Assembly: GCA_027620075.1 (NCBI GenBank) | Contig: JAQCEY010000003.1 | Coordinates: 1-64,000, forward strand | Origin: Pseudomonadota bacterium | Lineage (GTDB): Bacteria; Pseudomonadota; Alphaproteobacteria; Rickettsiales; UBA6187 | Direction: 5' to 3' | DNA length: 64,000 nucleotides | Shown here: piece by piece, positions 15,617 to 24,103 of the stretch | How the letters are laid out: every line of letters begins with the position of its first letter | Numbering within the stretch: position 1 is the stretch's first letter | Position numbers and translations under genes: made by a program | Notes under the pieces: generated by a model | What the model was told of the DNA's origin: nothing | Database searches by the model: none | Seen by the model: the letters and a program-made list of their open reading frames with translations, nothing else

Positions 15617-16939
15617 CTAACTGCTCAATATCTGCTCCAACTGTTTATAACAATCTTCCAGCCTAGCTTGTTCATCAGGAGCCTGTCTTAAGAATTCCTC
15701 TATCCGGTCGTGGTATTTTATTGCCTCGTCCACTAAAGCATCAGAACCATGCTTATATGCACCAAGTCTTATTAACTCTGCCATATCGTTATATGTTGCT
15801 ATAATTGACTTGGCTCGTTGTACAATTTTATTTTCGGCATCGCTATTACATGCCGGCATTGTACGTGAAATACTTTTCAATATATTGACGGCAGGAAAAC
15901 GCCCCCTCTCGGCTATTGACCTGTCCAGAACTATATGTCCGTCCAAGATTCCTCTTGCCGCATCGGATATAGGCTCGTTATGGTCGTCCCCTTCAACCAA
16001 TATGGAGAATATACCCGTTATACCGCCTTCTTTTGTTCCCGGTCCTGCCCTTTCAAGCAATTTGGGCAGTTCGGAAAATACGGTAGGTGTATAACCTTTG
16101 GTAGTCGGAGGTTCGCCTGCCGAAAGCCCTATTTCCCTCTGTGCCATAGCAAAGCGTGTTACCGAGTCCATCATGCACAGCACATCTTTGCCCCTGTCCC
16201 TGAAATATTCTGCCACAGTCAATGTAAGATATGCTGCCTGTCTTCTCATCAAAGCCGATTCATCGCCTGTTGCCACAATCACAACGGCATTTTTAAGCCC
16301 CTCTTCGCCTAAATATTCCTGTAAAAATTCCTGAACCTCACGCCCACGCTCACCGATAAGACCTATAACTTTTATATCGGCATCGCAATATTTTGTAAGC
16401 ATAGAAAGCAAAACCGACTTACCCACTCCCGAGCCTGCGAAGATACCCATTCTCTGACCTTTACAGCATGTGAGGAAGGTATTTAAAGCTTTAACGCCAA
16501 GATCTATTTTGCCCTTAACCCTTTTTCTGGCATGTGCAGATGGCGGGTTGTTGCGGAAAGGATAGCTTAAATCACCTTTGGTCAAAGACCCTTTACCGTC
16601 TAAAGGTTCGCCCATAGCATTTATGACACGTCCACGCCATGCCTCACACGGGTAAATAACGGAAGCCTCATCTATCAGCCATACTTTACACCCCATGCCT
16701 ACACCTTCTAAGTCACTAAACGGCATGAGCAGAACAACATCTTCCCTGAAACCTACCACCTCGGCGATGATTTCTTTATTATTGCGGGCTATTATTTTAC
16801 ATCTTGAGCCTACACTTACAACTTTTTGCAAACCCGAACATTCCGCCAGCAACCCCCTTACGGACTTTACCCGCCCAAAATAATGTATATCGGGTAATCT
16901 TTGAATTTCATTTGCCAGATTATCAAAATGCTGTTTCAT
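15617..16939 (-). CDS. fliI: Flagellum-specific ATPase FliI
   Basis: Cytoplasmic ATPase of the flagellar type III export apparatus, related to the F1 beta subunit. The P-loop is IFAGSGVGKSVLLSML, followed by the Walker B region DVLCMMDSVTRFAMAQREIG and the family block GEPPTTKGYTPTVFSELPKL. DGHIVLDRSIAERGRFPAVN is also typical. ATG 16939 (MKQHFDNLANEIQ) gives 440 residues, the standard size; the TTG at 16975 would add 12. It is separated from the flgB-fliQ cluster by the lipoprotein array and lies on the opposite strand. Its usual partner FliJ may be the small gene at 52353. Confidence 0.95.
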   Translation of the reverse strand: MKQHFDNLANEIQRLPDIHYFGRVKSVRGLLAECSGLQKVVSVGSRCKIIARNNKEIIAEVVGFREDVVLLMPFSDLEGVGMGCKVWLIDEASVIYPCEAWRGRVINAMGEPLDGKGSLTKGDLSYPFRNNPPSAHARKRVKGKIDLGVKALNTFLTCCKGQRMGIFAGSGVGKSVLLSMLTKYCDADIKVIGLIGERGREVQEFLQEYLGEEGLKNAVVIVATGDESALMRRQAAYLTLTVAEYFRDRGKDVLCMMDSVTRFAMAQREIGLSAGEPPTTKGYTPTVFSELPKLLERAGPGTKEGGITGIFSILVEGDDHNEPISDAARGILDGHIVLDRSIAERGRFPAVNILKSISRTMPACNSDAENKIVQRAKSIIATYNDMAELIRLGAYKHGSDALVDEAIKYHDRIEEFLRQAPDEQARLEDCYKQLEQILSS

Positions 16940-17006
16940 AGATATAAAACATAATGAATCAATAGCTATTTTCAAAGATAAATTATCTATAGGTTATAAT
17001 TTTCCC

Positions 17007-17035
17007 TTGAGTGTAAAGCTTTTGTAGTTTATTAA
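17007..17035 (+). promoter_or_regulatory. Candidate promoter of the tRNA-Arg gene
   Basis: TTGAGT (17007-17012), a 17-base spacer and TATTAA (17030-17035). Initiation would fall near 17042, about 22 bases upstream of the mature tRNA. Spacing is ideal and both hexamers match four or five of six positions. Candidate only. Confidence 0.4.
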
Positions 17036-17063
17036 GACATTCTTGATTTAAAAATCCATCTAC

Positions 17064-17140
17064 CTGCCCTTAGCTCAGCCGGATAGAGCAACAGCCTTCT
17101 AAGCTGTGGGTCAGAGGTTCGAATCCTCTAGGGCAGGCCA
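17064..17140 (+). tRNA. tRNA-Arg (anticodon TCT)
   Basis: A complete 77-base cloverleaf. The acceptor stem CTGCCCT pairs with AGGGCAG and is followed by G and an encoded CCA. The D arm is GCTC...GAGC, the anticodon arm ACAGC-CTTCTAA-GCTGT places TCT in the loop, and the T arm is AGAGG-TTCGAAT-CCTCT. It reads AGA/AGG codons, which are common in this AT-rich sequence. It lies between divergent fliI and the ABC permease. Confidence 0.97.
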
Positions 17141-17300
17141 TTGTTTACAGCGGTACATACCGAAGACATAGGTAACACGAACAAAACGTGTACCAATGGA
17201 ATAACAACAATGTTCTTAATTAAAAACCTGAGTTTTTGTTGATGATATCGTTAATTCGTGATATCTCATTATATAATAAATAATTTCAATAAGCAAAATC

Positions 17301-18071
17301 ATGCAAGACTGCAATTTTTTAGGGGCATATTCTTTATTCTCAAAGGAAGTAAGGCGTTTTTTAAAGGTCTATAACCAAACGCTTATCATACCCGTTATAA
17401 CCTCACTGTTATTTCTGGCTGTGTTCAGTCTGGCATTGGGCGGCAGGGTTGAAACAATCGGCACTTTACCTTTCAAGGAGTTCATGGCGGCGGGTCTTAT
17501 TATGATGGCGGTAATGCAGAACGCTTTTGCCAATACATCGTCCTCGTTTATTATGGGTAAGGTGCTTGGAACTATAATTGACTATCTTATGCCACCGCTT
17601 TCCGCATTTGAGATTACCTGTTCGATGGTGCTTGCAGGAGTGGTAAGGGGGCTAATGGTAGGGCTGCTTGTGTTTATATCCGTTGCCTTCTTTATAGATA
17701 TCAATATCCATAGTATAGGCTACACGTTATTTTTTATAATATCAGCTTCAATGCTGCTTTCTCTGCTAGGCTTATTCGCCGGAATAGTTGCCGAGACTTT
17801 CGACCAGATGGCTGCCGTTACAAGTTATCTGATAACACCTATGACATTCTTATCGGGAACATTTTACTCGATTCACAAACTGCCTGAATTCTGGCAAACC
17901 GTCAGCCATGCCAACCCGTTTTTTTATATGATAGACGGTTTCAGATACGGTCTGACCGGTTATCACGACGGCAACCTTAATGTAGGTGTAATAGTTATGT
18001 TAGTTGCAAATATGTTTATATGGATTGTAGTACAGGTTATGATTAAGAAAGGATACCGTATAAAAAGTTGA
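17301..18071 (+). CDS. ABC-2 type transporter permease
   Basis: A 256-residue inner-membrane protein with six hydrophobic segments and the ABC-2 layout: an N-terminal amphipathic stretch (FSKEVRRFLKVYNQT), six helices, and the signature near helices 5-6 (LITPMTFLSGTFYSIHKLPEFW followed by HANPFFYMIDGFRYGLTGY). This resembles YadH/NodJ-like exporters. No ATPase gene is next to it, so its partner must lie elsewhere. It precedes argD by about 57 bases on the same strand. Substrate unknown. Confidence 0.88.
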   Translation: MQDCNFLGAYSLFSKEVRRFLKVYNQTLIIPVITSLLFLAVFSLALGGRVETIGTLPFKEFMAAGLIMMAVMQNAFANTSSSFIMGKVLGTIIDYLMPPLSAFEITCSMVLAGVVRGLMVGLLVFISVAFFIDINIHSIGYTLFFIISASMLLSLLGLFAGIVAETFDQMAAVTSYLITPMTFLSGTFYSIHKLPEFWQTVSHANPFFYMIDGFRYGLTGYHDGNLNVGVIVMLVANMFIWIVVQVMIKKGYRIKS

Positions 18072-18128
18072 CTTTGCCTTGTATCTTAAGTACATATCTT
18101 TACGTTAATTTTTTAAAGTAGTGTGATT

Positions 18129-19364
18129 ATGGCGTTATTAAAGTATAGTAATGAAGCAGTTGTAACGAGAGTTCCAAAAAAAGGGAGAGATAGGTTGACG
18201 TCGCATATATTGCCTGTTTACAACAGGAGCAAATTGCAAATAGAACGAGGTGAGGGAGTATATCTATATACTAACGATTCAAAACGCTATCTGGATTTTA
18301 TGTCCGGTATAGCGGTAAACAGCCTTGGTTATAATCACCCGAAGCTGGTGAATGCTCTTCACATACAATCTAAAAAAGTATGGCATCTTTCCAACCTTTA
18401 CGAAATACCGGGAATGGAAGAGCTTGCCGATATTATTACCGAGAACTCTTTTGCAGATAAGGTATTTTTCTGCAATTCCGGTGCTGAAGCAATCGAATGC
18501 TGTATAAAGTCGGTTCGCAAATATCATGATGCTACGGGTAATCCTAACAAGTTCAGGATAATTACATTTACGGGTGCTTTTCACGGCAGGACGCTGGCGG
18601 CTATCTGGGCAAGTAAGCGTGACCCTATGATGCAGGAAGGTTTTGGTCCTCCGGTTGAAGGTTTTGATAATGTTGAGTTTAATAATTTAGAGGCGGTAAA
18701 AGAAGCTATCACCGATGAAACTGCGGCTATTTTAGTTGAGCCGATACAGGGCGACGGCGGTATCAGACCTGCCGACAAGAAGTTTTTGAAAGGCTTACGC
18801 AAGATATGTAACGATCACAAGTTGTTGCTGTGTTTTGACGAGATACAGTCGGGCATAGGCAGGACGGGCGAGCTATTTGCACATGAGCATTATGATGTCA
18901 AGCCTGATATAGTAACATCGGCAAAGGGTATCGGTGGCGGTTTTCCTCTTGGTGCGTGCCTGCTTTCGGAAAAAGCTGCCAAAGGCATGACACTTGGAAC
19001 TCACGGCTCTACATATGGCGGTAACCCTCTTGCTATGGCAGTAGGTCAGGTGGTAATGCAAGAAATTTTGAGCGAGGGATTCCTTGCAAATGTCGAGCAA
19101 CAGGGAAAATTGTTGAAAGACGGTCTTAATAAACTTGCCAAGAAATATATCAAGGTTATAGCCGAAGTCAGGGGTATGGGGCTGATGCTTGGTTTAAAAC
19201 TGATTCCCGACAACAAGGAATTTGTCGGAAAGCTACAGGATAAAGGTTTATTAGCACCTGCTGCCGCCGATAACGTGGTAAGGCTCCTGCCTCCGCTTAT
19301 TATCAATGAACGCCATGTTAAAAAAGCCCTTTCCATCATTGAGGAAGCCTGTAAGGAATATTAA
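18129..19364 (+). CDS. argD: Acetylornithine aminotransferase
   Basis: Class III PLP aminotransferase of 411 residues acting on N-acetylglutamate semialdehyde in arginine synthesis. Motifs include the N-terminal YLDFMSGIAVNSLGYNHP, FCNSGAEAIECCIK for phosphate binding, FHGRTLAA, LLCFDEIQSGIGRTG, and the Schiff-base lysine in PDIVTSAKGIGGGFPLGA. ATG 18129 is preferred over GTG 18123. argF often follows argD in alphaproteobacteria, but here the downstream side holds a MITE-like element and a restriction-modification pair. Succinylornithine or GABA specificity is possible but less likely. Confidence 0.9.
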   Translation: MALLKYSNEAVVTRVPKKGRDRLTSHILPVYNRSKLQIERGEGVYLYTNDSKRYLDFMSGIAVNSLGYNHPKLVNALHIQSKKVWHLSNLYEIPGMEELADIITENSFADKVFFCNSGAEAIECCIKSVRKYHDATGNPNKFRIITFTGAFHGRTLAAIWASKRDPMMQEGFGPPVEGFDNVEFNNLEAVKEAITDETAAILVEPIQGDGGIRPADKKFLKGLRKICNDHKLLLCFDEIQSGIGRTGELFAHEHYDVKPDIVTSAKGIGGGFPLGACLLSEKAAKGMTLGTHGSTYGGNPLAMAVGQVVMQEILSEGFLANVEQQGKLLKDGLNKLAKKYIKVIAEVRGMGLMLGLKLIPDNKEFVGKLQDKGLLAPAAADNVVRLLPPLIINERHVKKALSIIEEACKEY

Positions 19365-19379
19365 TTTACTATAGAAAGT

Positions 19380-19565
19380 TCTGCAAAAGTCAAAAAAACT
19401 ACTCTCCCCTTGAGGGAGAGTTAAAAACACGAAAGTGTTTTTGTGAGGGGTGAAAACTCGCAAGTATTTGTTATACCTGTGTTTATCACCCCATCCCTAA
19501 CCCTCCCCCACAAGCGGGAGAGGGATAAAAAGAACTCAAATTTCAACTTTACGACCTTTTGCAGA
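19380..19565. mobile_element. MITE-like element next to the restriction-modification genes
   Basis: A 186-base non-coding segment bounded by inverted ends TCTGCAAAAG (19380-19389) and CTTTTGCAGA (19556-19565). Inside are strong hairpins: CTCTCCCC-TTGA-GGGAGAG near 19402-19420, AAAACAC-GAA-AGTGTTTT just after it, and a CTCCCCCACAAGCGGGAG palindrome near 19503-19521. The interior resembles intergenic repeats of many bacteria (GTGAGGGGTGA ... TCACCCCATCCCTAACCCT). No target duplication is obvious. It starts 16 bases after argD and ends 54 bases before the methyltransferase. Confidence 0.6.
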
Positions 19566-19619
19566 GGCTTATATAAAAGAAATTAAAGGCATATTTTAAC
19601 TAAAATAACGCTCTATACA

Positions 19620-20579
19620 ATGAAATTTATAGATTTATGTTCAGGGATTGGTGCGGCACATTTGGCATTTAAAAAATTATCCTGCCAATGTGTTGGATAT
19701 GCCGAAATTGATAAAAAAGCTGAAAAAACATATAAGCTTTTCTTTGGAAGTGAGCTAAAAAATTATGGTGATTTAATGAAAATAAAATCATCAGATTTAC
19801 CGTCATTTGACATTCTTCTTGCGGGCTTTCCATGTCAATCATTTTCCGTAGTAGGACAACGGAAGGGGTTTATTGATGAACGAGGTCAGATAATATTCGG
19901 GATAAAGAAAATATTAAAGGAAAAAAAGCCTAAATTCTTCTTACTCGAAAATGTTAAGGGAATACTAAGTGCAGGTAACGGCGATGTGATTAATGTAATT
20001 GTTAAGGGGCTGGAAGCTCAAGGCTATAATGTTTACTGCAAAACCCTTAATAGTTACAATTACGGCACTCCACAAATAAGAGAACGTGTTTATTTTGTAG
20101 GTATCAGAAAAGATTTGGTTCCAAAGTTTAAGTTTCCCGATAATGATAATAACATAGGATATAACATTCAAAGATTCTTAATCAATAATGATGATAAACA
20201 CATATTGTCAGGAAAACCTTTAGAAACATTTAAAAACAAATATCTTAATAATAAATATAATTTCGGAAAATATAATTTTGATGATCTAATCAAAAATGAA
20301 TATCTGGTTATTGATACAAGACAAAGCGACTTAAGACTTTATATAGATAGAGTGCCGACCATCAGAACGGGTAGACAAGGTATAATTTATGTTAAAAACG
20401 GTAAGTTAAGAAAGTTAAGTGCAATGGAGGCGTTACTTTTACAGGGATTCGATGAGGATATGTCCATAAATGCCGATTCCGCCTTTTCACAAACGGCATT
20501 GTTATCTCAGGCAGGTAACGCAATGACCGTTAATGTAATGCACGACTTAGGAAAAATTATATTAGAAAGTTACGCATGA
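19620..20579 (+). CDS. DNA (cytosine-5)-methyltransferase of a HinP1I/HhaI-like system
   Basis: C5-cytosine methyltransferase of 319 residues. The SAM-binding motif I is FIDLCSGIGAAHLAFKKL, the catalytic Cys is C72 in AGFPCQSFSVVGQ, and the ENV motif is E110-N-V. The end of the protein has the motif IX/X block LSAMEALLLQGF ... LLSQAGNAMTVNV. It protects DNA against its partner endonuclease, encoded immediately downstream with a 4-base ATGA overlap. Because the endonuclease resembles R.HinP1I, the likely target is GCGC; this is inferred. Base composition is more AT-rich than the neighbours argD and gdhA, in keeping with horizontal transfer. Confidence 0.9.
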   Translation: MKFIDLCSGIGAAHLAFKKLSCQCVGYAEIDKKAEKTYKLFFGSELKNYGDLMKIKSSDLPSFDILLAGFPCQSFSVVGQRKGFIDERGQIIFGIKKILKEKKPKFFLLENVKGILSAGNGDVINVIVKGLEAQGYNVYCKTLNSYNYGTPQIRERVYFVGIRKDLVPKFKFPDNDNNIGYNIQRFLINNDDKHILSGKPLETFKNKYLNNKYNFGKYNFDDLIKNEYLVIDTRQSDLRLYIDRVPTIRTGRQGIIYVKNGKLRKLSAMEALLLQGFDEDMSINADSAFSQTALLSQAGNAMTVNVMHDLGKIILESYA

Positions 20580-21331
20580 AAGATTTAGTCAAAATGGGTT
20601 CAGATGCCGCTAAAGCAGGCTTCAAAAATGAAAAAGATATTATTGAGCGTTTTAACAATTGGAAAAATGATAACCTTGCCCGCCAGTGGCTCAAGGCTAT
20701 GGGTTATAAAATAAAAGAGATTGAATGTGTTAATGCCTATAAAGTTAAGGGGAGTTTTAAAGCTGACATTCAAGTTCAGATTCATATTGAAATTAAATTA
20801 AAGAAATTACAAGATACTCAAAATTTACAAGTAAAATTAGTTTCAAATCCTCAAGGGTTTAATCAAATTGATAAAAGGTGGGTCGACAAGTATGTTGAAT
20901 TATGGAAAATTCCAAAAGATGTTGAAAAATTACTAAAGTATTTTACCGGAGAAGTAGAGCCTTACATATTAAATCCAAGAGACGAAAGGAGGATGTTTGC
21001 AGATGAATTCTCCGTTCCGGAACAACAAAAGCTCGTACGGTTTATATCAGAAAATAAAACTCTTATTATATCGGATATTTTGAAAGGCAGGGGCAGCTTT
21101 TCTGCGGAATGGATGCTGGTAATTCTTAAATTGCAAGATTCTGACTTAAAATGGACATTAAAACCTATTAATTATGTTCTTAATTATTTTGGAAACGGCG
21201 AAGTCTGTATTACTGATAGGGGTAGCATAAAAATAGGAAAAATAACGCTCCAACGAAAAGGAGGTGATGGCGGAAGAAAAACAGCTCAAATGTTACAATT
21301 TAAAATTAACCCATGTTTACTATTAGAGTAG
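20576..21331 (+). CDS. Type II restriction endonuclease, HinP1I-like
   Basis: A 251-residue protein recognised from memory of R.HinP1I (cuts G^CGC). Shared blocks include GFKNEKDI near the N-terminus, LQVKLVSNPQGFNQIDKRW, KLLKYFTGEVEPY, RRMFADEFS, DILKGRGSFSAEWMLV and a C-terminal ITLQRKGGDGGRKTAQMLQF. The unusual PD-(D/E)xK variant of HinP1I is kept: D64, then Q85-V-K87 where most enzymes have E-x-K. The start overlaps the methyltransferase stop by four bases, which couples endonuclease translation to that of the protecting enzyme. The gene looks intact. Confidence 0.88.
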   Translation: MKDLVKMGSDAAKAGFKNEKDIIERFNNWKNDNLARQWLKAMGYKIKEIECVNAYKVKGSFKADIQVQIHIEIKLKKLQDTQNLQVKLVSNPQGFNQIDKRWVDKYVELWKIPKDVEKLLKYFTGEVEPYILNPRDERRMFADEFSVPEQQKLVRFISENKTLIISDILKGRGSFSAEWMLVILKLQDSDLKWTLKPINYVLNYFGNGEVCITDRGSIKIGKITLQRKGGDGGRKTAQMLQFKINPCLLLE

Positions 21332-21485
21332 ATTTTTAATAATAAATTGGTGAGCGAGCTATATGAATTTTTTCATATCAATGTAACATTACCGATAAAA
21401 TAAAAATATTATAATTTATTTCTTTACGAAATAATAAAAAGACAATATATGGGGTGTATGGTATGCCTAATATAAGGGATTTAAA

Positions 21486-22865
21486 ATGTCTAAAGCAAAT
21501 GTAGTTAACATGAATAATGAAACAGCCGAACAATATTTAGAAAGCTTCATGAATGAAGTGAAAACTAACCACCCGAACGAGCCTGAGTTCCAACAGGCTG
21601 TTTATGAGGTGGCATCGACTATTATTCCTTACATTTATAACAAGCCTGAAATAAGGAAAGCCAAGATATTGGAGCGTCTTGTCGAGCCTGACAGGATAGT
21701 TATTTTCCGTGTTAGCTGGACTGATGATAACGGCGATGTTCAGGTTAACAGGGGCTACAGGGTTCAGCATTCTAATGCTATCGGTCCATATAAGGGAGGG
21801 CTTCGTTTCCACCCTAGCGTTTCCTTGAGCGTTTTAAAGTTCCTTGCGTTTGAACAGACTTTCAAGAACAGCCTTACAGGTTTGCCTTTAGGTGGCGGTA
21901 AGGGCGGCTCTGACTTTGACCCTAAGGGCAAGTCTGATGCGGAAGTTATGCGTTTTTGTCAGTCATTCATGATTGAGCTTTCAAAGCATATAGGTCCTTA
22001 TACCGACGTTCCTGCAGGCGATATAGGTGTAGGTGCAAGGGAAGTCGGTTATCTTTTCGGTCAGAACAAAAGAATAAGCGGGCAGTTCAACGGTATCCTT
22101 ACAGGTAAAGGGCTAACATATGGCGGAAGCCTTATCCGTACCGAAGCCACAGGTTACGGTGCTGTTTATATGTTAGAGGACATGCTAAAAGAAAAAGGTG
22201 AATCCTTAAAAGGTAAAGTGGCGTGTGTTTCAGGTTCGGGCAATGTGGCAGAATATGCGGTTGAAAAACTTATCGAACTTGGTGCTAAAGTTGTTACGCT
22301 ATCGGATTCATCAGGTTATATTTATGACCCTAAGGGGGTGACAAGAGAAAAACTTGATTATGTACGTGACCTTAAACAAGTCCGTCGCGGACGCATATCC
22401 GAATATGCAAAAGAGTTCGGTGTTGAGTATTTTGAAGGCGAAAAACCTTGGAACGTTAAGTGCGATGTAGCTCTTCCATGTGCCACCCAGAACGAGCTTG
22501 ATGAAGATGATGCCAAAAAACTGGTTGCTAACGGGTGTATTGCGGTTTCAGAGGGGGCTAACATGCCTACCACTCAGGAAGCTACCGATATTTTCATTGA
22601 AAGCAGGGTATTGTTTGCACCGGGCAAAGCGGCTAACGCAGGCGGTGTTGCGGTGTCCGGTTTAGAGATGTCACAAAACAGCATGCGTATCGGTTGGGAC
22701 AGGGAAGACCTTGATAAACGCCTTCGTGATATCATGCTTAAGATACATGCTCAATGTGCCGCAAACGGACGTGAGGAAGACGGGTATATCAACTACGTTA
22801 AAGGTGCTAATATAGCGGGCTTCAAAAAAGTGTGTGAAGCTATGCTTGCTCAGGGTGTGTTCTAA
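21486..22865 (+). CDS. gdhA: NADP-type glutamate dehydrogenase
   Basis: Interconverts 2-oxoglutarate plus ammonium and glutamate; the 459-residue hexameric form. Substrate-binding and catalytic regions are GYRVQHSNAIGPYKGGLRFHP-like (with GPYKGGLRFHP) and LPLGGGKGGSDFDPKGKS, and the nucleotide-binding glycine motif is VSGSGNVAEYA. The C-terminal KAANAGGVAVSGLEMSQNS is standard. ATG 21486 gives a normal N-terminus. A TATAAT at 21410-21415 could serve as -10. Length and motifs fit the biosynthetic NADP-dependent class, although cofactor choice cannot be proven by eye. Confidence 0.93.
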   Translation: MSKANVVNMNNETAEQYLESFMNEVKTNHPNEPEFQQAVYEVASTIIPYIYNKPEIRKAKILERLVEPDRIVIFRVSWTDDNGDVQVNRGYRVQHSNAIGPYKGGLRFHPSVSLSVLKFLAFEQTFKNSLTGLPLGGGKGGSDFDPKGKSDAEVMRFCQSFMIELSKHIGPYTDVPAGDIGVGAREVGYLFGQNKRISGQFNGILTGKGLTYGGSLIRTEATGYGAVYMLEDMLKEKGESLKGKVACVSGSGNVAEYAVEKLIELGAKVVTLSDSSGYIYDPKGVTREKLDYVRDLKQVRRGRISEYAKEFGVEYFEGEKPWNVKCDVALPCATQNELDEDDAKKLVANGCIAVSEGANMPTTQEATDIFIESRVLFAPGKAANAGGVAVSGLEMSQNSMRIGWDREDLDKRLRDIMLKIHAQCAANGREEDGYINYVKGANIAGFKKVCEAMLAQGVF

Positions 22866-22967
22866 TAAAACATGTAGGCTGCAAAAGACGCAGGCATTTT
22901 TCTGGTTGGCGGTTTAGTTTATGGAATTGCAGCCTGACTTAGCACTTCCTACGCAGGCTTATAGGCT

Positions 22968-23612
22968 CTAGAAGCTGAGAGTGAACAGCAGGTTTGACGT
23001 ATGGTCAAAGTCATTATCGCTCATGTCGGTTTCCAGTTGATATGCGATACTTGGTTTGGCTATTTTAAATTCAGGTAGGTCTACGCCTAATATAAACCTG
23101 TTAGATGTCCAGTCATCAGCGTCAAAATCATAGAACGTTTCATTCCCGATAAAAGGCTTTATGTTATAGTATGCATCTTTTGTCTTGAGCATAAGACGCA
23201 GCCTGTTTCTCGCAGTATCATTGCCGTTTTCACGTACCCTGTATTCATGTCGGGTTCTAAACTGCCACTTCAGCTCCGGTATAAATTCATATTGCGGGCT
23301 ATATATTGTTTTTTGCAGTTGTACGTGAGGTCTTTTTTCAAAGTCCCAGCTTCCGTCTGTTGACTTTGTATATACCGCCCTGAACTGAACGCCGCCTTCC
23401 CACCCTTCACCGAAATATTTTATAGGAAACCTGAATCCCCCGTCATAGTGGCGGTAAAAAACATCATTACCGTTATAGCGGTACTCTATCTCGGTATAAA
23501 GTTTAACATCATTTTTTATTTCAGGTGAATATACCAGTTTATTCCAGTGCCGTAATGCGTATGCAGGGGGTGTTACCGATAAAAGGATTAAAAATATAAA
23601 TATTTTTTTCAT
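22968..23612 (-). CDS. DUF2490-like outer-membrane beta-barrel protein
   Basis: A 214-residue secreted protein with signal peptide MKKIFIFLILLSVTPPAYA. The mature part alternates hydrophobic and polar residues with many aromatics, as in a small outer-membrane barrel, and ends in a phenylalanine (LLFTLSF), the usual assembly signal. Blocks such as WNKLVYSPEIKNDVKLYTE, FRTRHEYRVRENGND and RNRLRLMLKTKD match the DUF2490 pattern as remembered. Function unknown. It is convergent with gdhA. Confidence 0.75.
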   Translation of the reverse strand: MKKIFIFLILLSVTPPAYALRHWNKLVYSPEIKNDVKLYTEIEYRYNGNDVFYRHYDGGFRFPIKYFGEGWEGGVQFRAVYTKSTDGSWDFEKRPHVQLQKTIYSPQYEFIPELKWQFRTRHEYRVRENGNDTARNRLRLMLKTKDAYYNIKPFIGNETFYDFDADDWTSNRFILGVDLPEFKIAKPSIAYQLETDMSDNDFDHTSNLLFTLSF

Positions 23613-24103
23613 TTATGCAGATACCTTTTTAATTTTATATATTACGGCTGAAAATAAATATTCGAAACAAACAATCTACGAGACCGATATTTTCATTACA
23701 TTAACTATATTAACTTCTTATTTTTTTCAAGTTTATAGTAAAAAACCGTATAAATTTTATATTTCCAACCTCATTCAGATGAGTAAAATAAACCATATTT
23801 TAGCAGTGCTACCTATTCTAAATTTTTGTTGTAAAATATTATGAATTTTTGGGTTTTCCCGTCCTTCTGTCTTCTTTAGAGTCTCTATAGACGACTGTTT
23901 TTGCAAATTTTCCGATAACGTTGAGTACAACATGCTTAATTACACGCATGTGTTCCGACGCATTCTTTTTTCGGATTCCCGATTAATCTTCGTTAAAACT
24001 CATGTCCGAAACACAATATAGTAAACTTCGTACCGTCCGATGATTTGGTACGAATGAAAGGATTTTGCAGAAATTTAGATTAGGTGAGCATGATAAAAAT
24101 CGC
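23613..24103. other. Intergenic region with one possible small ORF
   Basis: About 490 bases between two minus-strand genes. It is AT-rich at the 22968-gene side, where that gene's promoter should lie. The only coding candidate is the 36-codon frame at 23839-23949 (listed separately). No repeat, tRNA or convincing terminator was seen. Confidence 0.5.
23839..23949 (-). CDS. Possible small basic protein (36 aa)
   Basis: A short frame starting at ATG 23949: MRVIKHVVLNVIGKFAKTVV, then a charged tail YRDSKEDRRTGKPKNS. The layout (amphipathic hydrophobic N-half, basic tail) is coding-like, and its composition differs from the surrounding AT-rich spacer. A weak GGA lies 6 to 8 bases upstream of the ATG. 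No family is recognised. It could be a small membrane-associated peptide or a chance frame. Confidence 0.3.
   Translation of the reverse strand: MRVIKHVVLNVIGKFAKTVVYRDSKEDRRTGKPKNS

Noticed and set aside
19402-19526. Rho-independent terminator of argD
   Set aside because: The stems are part of a larger element with inverted ends, and no T-run directly follows the first hairpin; it might still terminate transcription.
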